Position numbers and translations under genes: made by a program | Notes under the pieces: model-generated | What the model was told of the DNA's origin: nothing | Seen by the model: the letters and a program-made list of their open reading frames with translations, nothing else | Databases searched by the model: none | Assembly: GCA_027587225.1 (NCBI GenBank) | Contig: JAPDDQ010000040.1 | Span: 1 to 64,000, forward strand | Direction: 5' to 3' | Source: Solirubrobacter taibaiensis | Lineage (GTDB): Bacteria; Actinomycetota; Thermoleophilia; Solirubrobacterales; Solirubrobacteraceae | DNA length: 64,000 nt | Shown: positions 1-7,844 of the stretch, in pieces | Position numbering within the stretch: the stretch's first letter is position 1 | Layout of the letters: each line of letters starts with the position of its first letter

Positions 1-648
1 CCCACCGCCCGCTGGCGCGGCCTCGCCCGCGGCCGCCTCTGCGCCGCCACCCGCCGCGGCCTCGCCGCCCGCCGCCACCGCGGCGGCTACGAGCTGCAAC
101 AGCGCGAGGAGCCCGATCGGCGTCGTCTCGGGCGTGTCGACCCACGTGCCGCGATGGCCGCCGGCTTCTCCGCCCTGCGCCACCAGGACATCGACGCCGG
201 CCGCGATCGCGGCGCGCGCCTCGTCCGGGCTCGTCACGGTCACCCACGCCTCGCTGGGCAGGTCGGGCAGCGGGTCCGGGCAGCCGAACGTGTACGAGAC
301 CGCCGCGACCGGCTCGCGCGTGAGGAGCGCGAGCTTCGCGTCCCAGGCGTCGTCGTCCCAGCGTGGGTCGCCGAGGTCGGCGCAGTACGCCGCGTAGGTC
401 TCTGGCTCCGCCCGTGGACCGGGCACGAACAGGTTCACGCCGAAGGGCTTGTCGGTCAGCGCGCGGGTCGCGGCGATCCGTTCCGCGAGCGCGTCCGCGC
501 TCAGGTAGCCCGCGGCGAGGAAGCCCAAACCGCCGGCGTTCGACACCGCGGCGGCGAGCTCGGGCGTCGACGGCCCACCCGCGAGGGGCGCGCCGATGAT
601 CGGGATCTCGAGCCCGTCGAGCACGCCCTGAACCGTATCGACGGTCAC
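1..648 (-). CDS. Nitronate monooxygenase (2-nitropropane dioxygenase family), 3' end beyond window
   Basis: FMN-dependent TIM-barrel enzyme that oxidises alkyl nitronates. The GTG start at 648 gives a protein opening with an IIGAPLAGG block (family N-terminus), then a GGLGFLAAGYLS block and PFGVNLFVPGP. Further on is an AQGGEAGGHRGTW block with the family's His and glycine-rich flavin-contacting loop. All these are typical of the family. The last 25 or so visible residues (bases 1-80) turn into Ala/Gly/Glu low complexity where the family normally has a conserved strand leading to an AAGGI motif, so the end at the window edge is suspect. A TTAGCT hexamer sits 7 bases before the GTG with no Shine-Dalgarno, fitting a leaderless transcript. 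The gene is divergent from the small gene at 727. Confidence 0.85.
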   Translation of the reverse strand, partial: MTVDTVQGVLDGLEIPIIGAPLAGGPSTPELAAAVSNAGGLGFLAAGYLSADALAERIAATRALTDKPFGVNLFVPGPRAEPETYAAYCADLGDPRWDDDAWDAKLALLTREPVAAVSYTFGCPDPLPDLPSEAWVTVTSPDEARAAIAAGVDVLVAQGGEAGGHRGTWVDTPETTPIGLLALLQLVAAAVAAGGEAAAGGGAEAAAGEAAPAGGG

Positions 649-726
649 ACAAAGGAGCTAACACGCATCTGGGATGCAAGCTGTCACCATTGGAGCTCCT
701 CCCCACTCCTGAAGGACCCTCCCACC

Positions 727-876
727 ATGAGCAAGATCATCTCCGCGCTGAAGCGCACCATCGCCGGCGCGCCGGACGGCGAAGCGCCCGTCCACTTCCA
801 CCAGGGCATGACCGACTCGTTCCCCGAGGTCTGCCACGACGGTCGCTGCGACCGCCCGCAGCTGCAGGTCCGCTAG
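727..876 (+). CDS. 49-residue protein with HFH and CHDGRC motifs, function unknown
   Basis: Short gene with an ATG preceded by a GAAGGA ribosome-binding site about 10 bases upstream. The N-terminal half is amphipathic (SKIISALKRTIAG). The C-terminal half carries VHFHQG and EVCHDGRC, so two or three His and two Cys residues could bind a metal or a redox partner. The stop codon interlocks with that of the convergent MarR gene in the tetranucleotide CTAG. No family is recognised with confidence. The good ribosome site, sensible composition and interlocked end argue that it is real. It may be transcribed divergently from the nitronate monooxygenase gene. Confidence 0.6.
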   Translation: MSKIISALKRTIAGAPDGEAPVHFHQGMTDSFPEVCHDGRCDRPQLQVR

Positions 877-1298
877 ACCGCGGCCTGCTCGGCCGCCACG
901 GCGCGCTCGAGCAGCCCCCGCAGCGCATCCCGGTCTTCGGTGCTCAACGCGCCGAAGACCTCTTCCTCGAGTGATTCCATGGCGCGCTCAGCGCGCGCCA
1001 GCGCTTCCAGCCCCGCTTCGGTGGTCCCCACGATGTGGCGACGCCGGTCCGTGGGGTCGCGCCGGCGCTCGACGAACCCCAGGTCCTCGAGGTAGTTGAG
1101 CAACAGGACCGTGTTGTTGGCGTCCATCTGCATCGACGCGCACAGGTCGGCCTGCGGCAGCGCGCCCTCGCGCAGGTTCATCAGGACCATGTACGCCTTG
1201 AGCTTCATCCCGAGCACGTCCTCGTTCGCGCGGCGGTAGACGCGGCGCGTGAGCTGGATCAGAAGGGCGACCGAGCCGGACGAAGGGGTGCTGGACAT
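873..1298 (-). CDS. MarR family transcriptional regulator
   Basis: A 141-residue winged-helix regulator of normal MarR length. The recognition region reads LCASMQMDANNTVLLLNYLEDLGFVERRRDPTDRRR, where the DPTDRRR wing is the family hallmark, followed by a C-terminal dimerisation helix. It is divergent from the DHA2 efflux pump at 1360, and an 8-base inverted repeat lies over the pump promoter, so it most likely represses the pump and is relieved by a drug or phenolic ligand. The ATG is preceded at 6 bases by CTAAAT and has no Shine-Dalgarno, suggesting a leaderless mRNA. It ends by interlocking stop codons with the small gene at 727. Confidence 0.9.
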   Translation of the reverse strand: MSSTPSSGSVALLIQLTRRVYRRANEDVLGMKLKAYMVLMNLREGALPQADLCASMQMDANNTVLLLNYLEDLGFVERRRDPTDRRRHIVGTTEAGLEALARAERAMESLEEEVFGALSTEDRDALRGLLERAVAAEQAAV

Positions 1299-1320
1299 GT
1301 GTCGATTTAGAGAGTAGCGG

Positions 1321-1349
1321 TTGCGGGATCATCCGTGACGCCATATAGT
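1321..1349 (+). promoter_or_regulatory. Promoter of the DHA2 efflux pump
   Basis: TTGCGG (1321-1326) and TATAGT (1344-1349) are separated by 17 bases, a good sigma-70-type promoter. The predicted start of transcription is near 1356, leaving only about four bases before the GTG at 1360. The inferred MarR operator overlaps the -10 hexamer. Confidence 0.6.
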
Positions 1350-1367
1350 CACTTCCATAGTGACTAT
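1345..1367. promoter_or_regulatory. Probable MarR operator (inverted repeat)
   Basis: Perfect 8-base arms ATAGTCAC (1345-1352) and GTGACTAT (1360-1367) around a 7-base spacer. The repeat covers the -10 region and the GTG start codon of the efflux pump, and lies between two divergent genes, the upstream one a MarR regulator. Its size and AT-rich ends fit MarR operators. Confidence 0.7.
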
Positions 1368-2820
1368 CCCTTCCCAAGTAGAAGGCGCCTCCCGGCGCAC
1401 GTGGATGGCGCTGGTGGTCGTGTGTTTGGCGCAGCTGATGATGGTCGTGGACATGACCATCGTGAACGTCGCCCTTCCGGTCATCCAGCGCGACCTGCAG
1501 TTCTCCCAGGCCGACCTCACGTGGGTCGTCGGGGCGTACCTCATCTCTTACGGCAGCTTCCTGCTGCTCGCCGGCCGCCTCGGCGACCTCCTCGGCCGCA
1601 AGCGCGTGTTCCTCGCCGGCACGGCCATCTTCACCGTCGCCTCGCTCGCCTGTGGGCTGGCGGAATCGCAGCTCACACTGATCGCCGCGCGGTTCCTCCA
1701 GGGCTTCGGCGGCGCGATCGCCACCTCGGTGATCCTCGCCCTCATCGCCACCGACTTCCCGCGCGTCGACGAGCGCGTGAAGGCCATGGGCGCCTACATG
1801 TTCGTTGTGACCTCCGGCGGCTCGCTCGGCCTGCTGCTCGGCGGCGCGCTCGTCCAGTCCGTCGACTGGCACTGGATCTTCACCGTCAACGTCCCGATCG
1901 GGATCGCGGTGCTCGCGCTCGGCGCGCGGCTGATCGAGAACCGCCCGGGCCTCGGCCTGCGCAGCGGGATCGACGTCGCGGGCTCGGTGCTGATGACCGC
2001 CTCGATGATGACGGCGGTCTACGCGATCATCACCGCGGCCGAGCACGGCTGGACGTCCGCGCACACGCTCACCTGGGGCGGCGCGGCCGCGATCATGGGC
2101 GTCGCGTTCCTGTACCTGCAGTCGCGCATCGCCAACCCGATCCTCCCCCTGCGCATCCTGCGCGTCCGCTCGCTGATCGGCGCTTCGGTCGTCCGCGGGT
2201 TCCTCGTCACCGGCATGTTCGGCACGTGGGTGATGGGCTCGCTGTACGTCGGGAGCGTGCTCGGCTATGGCGCGTGGCTCACCGGCCTCGCGTTCCTGCC
2301 GATGACACTGATCGTCGGCGCGCTCTCGCTCGGCACCACCGCGCGGGTGATGAACCGGCTCGGGCCGGAGCGCACCGTCGTCGTCGGCCTCGTGCTCGTG
2401 GTCGGCGCGCTCACGCTGCTCACCACCGTGGACGCCAACACGGGCTACTTCCCGACGCTGTTCGCGGCCTTCGCCGTGATGGGTCTCGGCATGGGCACGG
2501 CGATGCTCCCGCTGATGACGATCGCGATGAGCGACGTGCGCCCGGAGGACGCGGGCCTCGGCAGCGGGATCATCAACGTCTCGATGCAGCTCGCCGGCGC
2601 GCTCGGGATCGCGATCCTCGGCACGCTCGCGTCGGATCGCACCGCCGAGCTCACCAGTTCCGGCGAGAGCGCCCTGAGCGCGCTCACCGGCGGCTACACC
2701 CTGGCCTTCCAGGTCGCCGCCGGAGCCGTCATCGTCGGCATCGCGATCGCCCTCGTGGCGCTCCGGATGCCGCGCGAGCGCGAGCCTGTCCCCGGCTCAG
2801 AGGTCGCCGTCGAGGTCTGA
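1360..2820 (+). CDS. DHA2-type MFS multidrug efflux transporter (EmrB/QacA family)
   Basis: A 486-residue membrane protein, the right size for 14 helices. It has the N-terminal motif MTIVNVALPVIQRDL in helix 1, the motif-A loop GRLGDLLGRKRVF, and several Gly/Ala-rich helices. These are typical of proton-driven drug efflux pumps of the DHA2 group. The GTG at 1360 lies inside the MarR operator, and a later ATG near 1404 would lose part of helix 1. Divergence from the MarR gene implies ligand-inducible expression. The 3' end overlaps the convergent PfkB gene by 24 bases. The substrate cannot be read from the sequence. Confidence 0.9.
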   Translation: MTIPSQVEGASRRTWMALVVVCLAQLMMVVDMTIVNVALPVIQRDLQFSQADLTWVVGAYLISYGSFLLLAGRLGDLLGRKRVFLAGTAIFTVASLACGLAESQLTLIAARFLQGFGGAIATSVILALIATDFPRVDERVKAMGAYMFVVTSGGSLGLLLGGALVQSVDWHWIFTVNVPIGIAVLALGARLIENRPGLGLRSGIDVAGSVLMTASMMTAVYAIITAAEHGWTSAHTLTWGGAAAIMGVAFLYLQSRIANPILPLRILRVRSLIGASVVRGFLVTGMFGTWVMGSLYVGSVLGYGAWLTGLAFLPMTLIVGALSLGTTARVMNRLGPERTVVVGLVLVVGALTLLTTVDANTGYFPTLFAAFAVMGLGMGTAMLPLMTIAMSDVRPEDAGLGSGIINVSMQLAGALGIAILGTLASDRTAELTSSGESALSALTGGYTLAFQVAAGAVIVGIAIALVALRMPREREPVPGSEVAVEV

Positions 2821-3708
2821 CAGCCTCGGCGGAGAAGCACCCGCCCGCTCGCAGGTCCGGGCGGCGACGACGCACGCAAAGCGCGTCGCCGCCCGCACCG
2901 CCTCCGCGTCTTGCAGCGCGTCACGGGAGAGCCCCGATCGCGCCCAGTAGGTCAAGAAGCCGCCGCCGAACGCGTCGCCGGCGCCGATCGTGTCCACCAC
3001 CGTGATCTTCGGCGCATCGACCTGCACCTCACCGTCCGGCGTGACGATCAGCGCGCCGTCGCCCCCGAGCGTGACCAGCGCGACCGGCACGCCCAACGCC
3101 CGTGCCGCTTCGGCCATGCCAACGCCGGGTGACAGATATTCGAGGTCGTCCCCACTGACCTTCACTACGTGCGCGTGGCGCAGCGTGTTGTCCAGGCTCG
3201 CCCGGTACGCGTCGCGGTCCGCGATGAACGTCGGCCGGCAATTCGGGTCGACCATGATCAGCGCGCGGTCGGCAACCGCCTCGACCACGGCCTGCAGCGC
3301 GCTCGCGATCGGCTCCATCACGAGCCCGAGCGTCCCGACGTGCAGGAAGTCGACCTGCGTTGGGAGCGCGGCAAGCGCAGCCTCGGGCGTCAGCGCGGGA
3401 GCGCTCGTCTCCTGCGTGTAGAAGCGGTATGAAGCGGCGCCGTCCGCGTCGAGGTCGACCAGCGCGAGTGTCGTCGGCTTGGTCGTGGCCACTGACGTGT
3501 CCAGGCGCACGCCGTCCTGCTCGAGCTGCGCGCGCAGCTGGGCACCGAATCCGTCATCGGACAGACATCCCAGGTAGTGGACGTCCTGGTCCAGTCGCCC
3601 CAGCGTACGGGCGGTGTTGTACGGCCCCCCACCCGGGTGTGCGCGCAGCTGACCGGCAGCGTGCGGCACCAGGTCGACGAGGGCTTCTCCTCCGACAACG
3701 ATCGCCAT
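2797..3708 (-). CDS. PfkB family sugar kinase (fructokinase-like)
   Basis: About 303 residues of ribokinase-fold kinase. Visible motifs are the N-terminal GGEALVDLVP, the substrate loop GGGPYNTARTLGRL, and the C-terminal ATP/anion-hole signature DTIGAGDAFGGGF, whose Asp is the catalytic base. The GGP-NTA loop resembles bacterial fructokinases more than ribokinase, but substrate assignment is inference. The ATG at 3708 is chosen because it directly precedes the conserved first strand; an in-frame upstream start at 3735 would add nine residues. TAAGGT lies 10 bases before the ATG. The 3' end overlaps the efflux pump gene. Confidence 0.85.
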   Translation of the reverse strand: MAIVVGGEALVDLVPHAAGQLRAHPGGGPYNTARTLGRLDQDVHYLGCLSDDGFGAQLRAQLEQDGVRLDTSVATTKPTTLALVDLDADGAASYRFYTQETSAPALTPEAALAALPTQVDFLHVGTLGLVMEPIASALQAVVEAVADRALIMVDPNCRPTFIADRDAYRASLDNTLRHAHVVKVSGDDLEYLSPGVGMAEAARALGVPVALVTLGGDGALIVTPDGEVQVDAPKITVVDTIGAGDAFGGGFLTYWARSGLSRDALQDAEAVRAATRFACVVAARTCERAGASPPRLSDLDGDL

Positions 3709-3728
3709 GTGATCCCGGACCTTACGCG

Positions 3729-3758
3729 TTGACACGCGAGAAGCGACCGGCGTACGGT
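3729..3758 (+). promoter_or_regulatory. Promoter of the glycine-rich secreted protein gene
   Basis: A consensus -35 TTGACA (3729-3734) and a -10-like TACGGT (3753-3758) are 18 bases apart. The ATG follows 11 bases after the -10, so the untranslated leader is only a few bases. No Shine-Dalgarno is present. Confidence 0.6.
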
Positions 3759-3769
3759 CGCGTCAGCGC

Positions 3770-5896
3770 ATGAACAAGCTCGCACCCACACTCGCCCTGA
3801 CCGTCCTGATGGCGCTGGCCCCCCCGGCGGCCGTCGCCCACGCGACCGACTTCGATCTCGACGGGGTGTCCACGCCCGCCGACTGCAACGACCTCGACGC
3901 CGGGATCTTCCCGGGCGCGGCCGACCGGCCTGACCTCGCCTTCGTGGACACGAACTGCGACGGCATCGACGGCGACGTCGCGAAGGCCGTCTTCGTCGAC
4001 GCGGGTGGCGGGCAGGACTCGCGCTCCGGCAGCCGCGACTTCCCGAAGAAGTCGGTCGGGAACGCCCTCGCAGCCGCGAAGGCCGCCGGCAAGGACGTCT
4101 ACGTGGCGGCGGGGACCTACGTGGAGCTCCTCAACCTCGAGTCGGGTGTGGGCATCTACGGCGGCTACACGCCGACGTTCGGCCAGCGCGTGACCACCGA
4201 GCCGACGCTGATCACCGGCGCGAGCAACGCGGCGGTCGCCGACAACGACACCAAGGTCGTGCTCCAACTGCTGTCGCTCACCGGCGCGAACTCCCTCTCC
4301 AGCTCGTACGGCCTGCGCGCGATCAACGGGTCGACGGTCGTGCTCGAGGGCGTGACGGCGCAAGGTGGCTCCGCGGGAGCGGGTTCACCCGCGCTGGCGG
4401 TGATCACGCGGCCGGCGCGGACGGCCACGGGCGGCACCGGCGGGACACTCGGCGGTTGTACCTCTGGGCGCACAGGCGGTGGCGCGCCCGGGTCCGGCAA
4501 CGCGGGCGTGGGCGGGTTGGGCGGTGCCGGGTCGCCCGCGGTGCTCGGCGGCCTCTCCGGCGGTGCCGGCACGTCCGGCTTCTTCGCTCCGGGCGCCCTC
4601 AGCGGCGGCACACCGACGAACGGCCGCGACGGCAGTTCTCCCGCGGCGCCGGTCACGACCGGAGCGCTCGCCACATCCACCCCGGATATCGCGGGCGCCA
4701 CCTGGGGCGGAGCCAGCGGCAACACCGGCCCGCTCGGGAACCCCGGCGGTGGCGGCGGTGGTGGCGGCGGCGGTTTCGGAGCCGTCAACGCCCTCAGCGG
4801 AGCCTCCGGAGCCGCGGGTGGCGGCGGCGGGGGTGGCGGCGGCGGCGGAACGCCCGGCAGCGGCGGCGCCGGTGGCGCCCCGGGCGGCGGCTCCTTCGGC
4901 GTGTACATCTTCAACGCCTCGGTCACGGCCGTCGCCTCAACGCTCAAGAGCGGCACTGGCGGCGTCGGCGGCAACGGCGCCGCGGGTCAGCCGGGCGGCT
5001 TCGGTGGCTTCGGTGGCAGCCCTGGGCAAGCCGTCACGTGCACGATAAGCGTCGGCCCGTTCTCCATCTCGGTCACCAGCGGTGACGGCGCCTTCGGCGG
5101 GCCGGGCGGCGACGGCAGCCAGGGCGGTTCGGGCAGTGGCGGCGCCGGCGGCCCGAGCGTCGGCGTGTTCCGCGCGGGCCCCGGTTCGGCGTTCGCCTCG
5201 CGCGACAGCGCGGCGACGGGCGGCACCGCCGGCCTCGGCGGCGCCACGACCGGCGGTGTGCGCAGCGCCGGCGGCGTTTCCGGCGCCGGGCTGAAGAGCG
5301 CGGTCGCGCCGGGCACGGGGTTCGTCGGCGGCACGGCCGACTTCGACGGCGACGGCATCGTCGATGCCAATGACCCGTGCGCGGCTGACGCGGCCGCCGG
5401 CACCGGGTGCCCGGTGCGCCCGCAGCCGCTCTCCGACGGCGATGGCGACGGCGTGCCCGACAGCGCGGATGCGTGTCCGGCAGTGGCGGCCGAGGGTGGC
5501 TGCCCGCCGCCGCCCCCGATCATCGTCAACCCCGGCCCCGGCCCCGCGCCGGGTGGTGGCGTGACCCCGGTGGCGAAGGCCGAGTTCCGGCTGACGTTCG
5601 CGTTCAGCTCGGCGTCGAGCAAGGCCACGAAGTTCTCGGCGCTCGTGCTGCGTGACCTCCAGGCGGGCACGACGATCGTCGTCACCTGCAAGGGCAAGGG
5701 CTGCCCGAAGGGTCTGAAGGGCAAGGGCTTCACGAAGAAGAACGCGTCGGGCAACGTGAGCCTGAAGACGTTCATCAAGAAGGCGCTGCCGGTCGGCACC
5801 GTGATCAAGGTCGTGGCCACCAAGGCGGGCGCGACGACGGTCACCAAGACGCTGACGATCCGCAAGAAGAAGGCGCCCGTGGTGAAATCCATCTAG
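3770..5896 (+). CDS. Secreted glycine-rich protein with MopE-like metal site and calcium repeats
   Basis: A 708-residue secreted protein. Signal peptide at 1-25 (KLAPTLALTVLMALAPPAAVAHA). Residues 25-65 hold a MopE-type metal-binding motif (DFDLDGVSTPADCND through VDTNCDGIDGD). Then comes a parallel beta-helix-like segment (VYVAAGTYVELLNLESG, GIYGGYTP) as in DUF1565 proteins. A long Gly/Ala-rich stretch follows (about residues 200-510), with runs of up to eleven glycines. After it come thrombospondin type 3 repeats (DFDGDGIVDANDPC, DGDGDGVPDSADACP) and a basic C-terminal domain with CKGKGCPKGLKGKGF. It is probably an extracellular or surface structural protein. The next gene starts at the base after its stop codon. 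Confidence 0.8.
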   Translation: MNKLAPTLALTVLMALAPPAAVAHATDFDLDGVSTPADCNDLDAGIFPGAADRPDLAFVDTNCDGIDGDVAKAVFVDAGGGQDSRSGSRDFPKKSVGNALAAAKAAGKDVYVAAGTYVELLNLESGVGIYGGYTPTFGQRVTTEPTLITGASNAAVADNDTKVVLQLLSLTGANSLSSSYGLRAINGSTVVLEGVTAQGGSAGAGSPALAVITRPARTATGGTGGTLGGCTSGRTGGGAPGSGNAGVGGLGGAGSPAVLGGLSGGAGTSGFFAPGALSGGTPTNGRDGSSPAAPVTTGALATSTPDIAGATWGGASGNTGPLGNPGGGGGGGGGGFGAVNALSGASGAAGGGGGGGGGGGTPGSGGAGGAPGGGSFGVYIFNASVTAVASTLKSGTGGVGGNGAAGQPGGFGGFGGSPGQAVTCTISVGPFSISVTSGDGAFGGPGGDGSQGGSGSGGAGGPSVGVFRAGPGSAFASRDSAATGGTAGLGGATTGGVRSAGGVSGAGLKSAVAPGTGFVGGTADFDGDGIVDANDPCAADAAAGTGCPVRPQPLSDGDGDGVPDSADACPAVAAEGGCPPPPPIIVNPGPGPAPGGGVTPVAKAEFRLTFAFSSASSKATKFSALVLRDLQAGTTIVVTCKGKGCPKGLKGKGFTKKNASGNVSLKTFIKKALPVGTVIKVVATKAGATTVTKTLTIRKKKAPVVKSI

Positions 5897-6445
5897 GTGG
5901 ACGTACGAGCTTCAGACGCAGAACGCGACGCAGTCATCGAGCAACTCCGTGAGGCGGCCGCCGAAGGCCGCCTCACGATGGAAGAGCTGACGGACCGGAT
6001 CGAGGTGGCGGCGAGCGCCGTTATGCGGTCCGACCTCGAGTCGTTGACCGCCGACCTGCCCGCGTCCGGCGTGACCCTCCCCACGGCGCCCGAGAACGCG
6101 AAAGAGAGCGGGATGGGCGACGTCAAGCGCTCCGGCGCCTGGATCGTGCCCGCACACAGCGAGTTCCGGTCGTGGACGGGCTCCATCAAGCTCGACCTGC
6201 GCCAGGCCACGATCAGCTCGCGCGAGATCGTGATCGACGCGTTCACGCCGTTCGGGACGATCGATCTGCTCGTGCCCGAGGGCGTCCAGGTGGAGGTCCG
6301 CGCCGACAAACGCATGGGCAGCCTCAAGCACCAGGCCGGCCCGGCCTCCCCCGGCGCGCCGCGGGTCATCCTCACCGGCGGCACGGTGTTCGGCACGATC
6401 AAGGTCCGCAACAAGCGCCTGTGGGAGAAACTCCTCAGGACCTAG
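5897..6445 (+). CDS. DUF1707 protein with LiaF-like C-terminal domain
   Basis: A 182-residue cytoplasmic protein. Residues 1-55 match the actinobacterial DUF1707 pattern (VRASDAERDAVIEQLREA, then GRLTMEELTDRI and LTADLP). The C-terminal half (IVIDAFTPFGTIDLLVPEGV, VFGTIKVRNKRLWEKL) resembles the repetitive beta domain of LiaF-like cell-wall stress proteins. GTG immediately follows the stop of the secreted protein gene, so the two are probably cotranscribed. Function is unknown; an envelope-stress role is inference from the family. Confidence 0.8.
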   Translation: MDVRASDAERDAVIEQLREAAAEGRLTMEELTDRIEVAASAVMRSDLESLTADLPASGVTLPTAPENAKESGMGDVKRSGAWIVPAHSEFRSWTGSIKLDLRQATISSREIVIDAFTPFGTIDLLVPEGVQVEVRADKRMGSLKHQAGPASPGAPRVILTGGTVFGTIKVRNKRLWEKLLRT

Positions 6446-6491
6446 CCGAAGGTCCGCTGCCCGGCAGGCGCTGAAGCGGTTCAATCTGCGT

Positions 6492-7844
6492 GTGAAGCGC
6501 ACCCTCCTCAGCGTGTTGTTCCTGCTGCTCCTCGCACCGGCGGCGCAGGCGGCGTCGGTCGCGTACATCGCCGACGGTGAGGTCTGGCTGGCGTCGCTGG
6601 ACGGGACCCAGCGCGCGAAGCTGGCCGGTCACTACTCCAACTCCAGCGGCGCGGTCGAGAAGTGGAACGCGGTGGCGCAGGCCGACAACGGCCGGATCGT
6701 GGCCAGCCGCATCGAGCCGGGCAAGATCTCGTCGCTGTCCTGGTTCCAGGTGTGGGAGCCCAACGGCACGTCCACGATCCAGTCGCCGCTCACCATGAAG
6801 GGCAACTGGCAGCTTCCGGTGTATCCGCTCAGCCTGGACGTCAGCCCCGATGGCGGCTTCATGGTCTACGGCTACTCCCACAGCAGCTGCTGCATCAACG
6901 GGCAGTACTCCTTCGCTCGCGGCACCTACGCCCGACCGACGGCCGCCAGCTCCCTGGAGCCGATCGACCTCAGCGGCATGGAGGCGCCCACGCTCTTCGG
7001 GTCGCGCGTGATCGCTCGCTCGGGCCGCGTCGTCAACGTCCAGACCGCGGTCTTCAGCGAGGACTTCACGCCGTGGATGGACACCACGCTCACCGGTCTC
7101 GAACTGCGCCGGACCGACGTGGCGGCCGACGGGCGCCTGATCGGGCAGGAGCTCGAGCAGTGGACGAACGGGACGCAGACGACCGGCAAGATCGCGCTGA
7201 TCAGCGTGCCCGGGGTCGACCAGCCCCCGACGTTCCCAGCCGCCGTCGACTGCTACGTGCCGGCCACGGGCGTCGCCAAGGACGTGTCGCTCTCCCAGGA
7301 CGCGACGCGGGTGGCCTGGAGCGACGGCGACGGGCTCAAGGTCGCCGGGACGCCGACCACGGCGGCCGACCCGTGCGTGCTGAGCGCCCCCGCCGTGCTG
7401 ATCGCGCCCAAGGGCGCTACGAGCGCGTCCATCGGGCCCGCGAACGTCTCCGCGTTCCTGCCCCCGCCGCTGCCTACCGGTGGTGGGACCGGCACGCCCG
7501 TCGTGCAGCCGCCCGCCGGCACGCCCACCGCGCCGACCGCCACGATCCCGGCTCGCGTCACGCGCGCCGCGCTCACCAAGGGCCTCGCGATCAAGGTCAA
7601 GGCGGCTGCGGCGGGGAAGATCACGCTGTCCGCGTCCGTGCCCGCCAAGGCGCTCGGCCGCAAGGGCAAGGCGGTCGTGATCGCGACCGGCTCGGCCACC
7701 GCGCGCGCCGCCGGGACCGTCACGGTGAAGCTCAAGTTCAACGCCACCGGGCGCAAGCAGAGCAAGCGCTTGAAGGGCAAGAAGGTCACGCTGCGGGTCG
7801 CTCAGGGGACCAGCAGCACGACCAAGACGATCACGCTCCGTTAG
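6492..7844 (+). CDS. Secreted beta-propeller-like protein with basic C-terminal domain
   Basis: A 450-residue exported protein. The signal peptide (KRTLLSVLFLLLLAPAAQAA) starts at the GTG. The body reads like a TolB/WD40-type propeller: VAYIADGEVWLASLDGT opens blade one and later LSQDATRVAWSDGDGLKVA repeats the same hydrophobic-D-G pattern. A Pro/Gly/Thr linker (about 325-350) leads to a Lys/Ala-rich beta domain (ALTKGLAIKVKAAAAGKITL through LRVAQGTSSTTKTITLR) like those at the ends of other secreted proteins here. No catalytic motif is seen. Its stop codon interlocks with that of recQ (TTAG). Confidence 0.7.
   Translation: MKRTLLSVLFLLLLAPAAQAASVAYIADGEVWLASLDGTQRAKLAGHYSNSSGAVEKWNAVAQADNGRIVASRIEPGKISSLSWFQVWEPNGTSTIQSPLTMKGNWQLPVYPLSLDVSPDGGFMVYGYSHSSCCINGQYSFARGTYARPTAASSLEPIDLSGMEAPTLFGSRVIARSGRVVNVQTAVFSEDFTPWMDTTLTGLELRRTDVAADGRLIGQELEQWTNGTQTTGKIALISVPGVDQPPTFPAAVDCYVPATGVAKDVSLSQDATRVAWSDGDGLKVAGTPTTAADPCVLSAPAVLIAPKGATSASIGPANVSAFLPPPLPTGGGTGTPVVQPPAGTPTAPTATIPARVTRAALTKGLAIKVKAAAAGKITLSASVPAKALGRKGKAVVIATGSATARAAGTVTVKLKFNATGRKQSKRLKGKKVTLRVAQGTSSTTKTITLR

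Noticed and set aside
4740..4860. Gly-codon repeats as a possible CRISPR or satellite repeat
   Set aside because: They are irregular GGC/GGT codons in frame with a protein, with no constant repeat-spacer unit.
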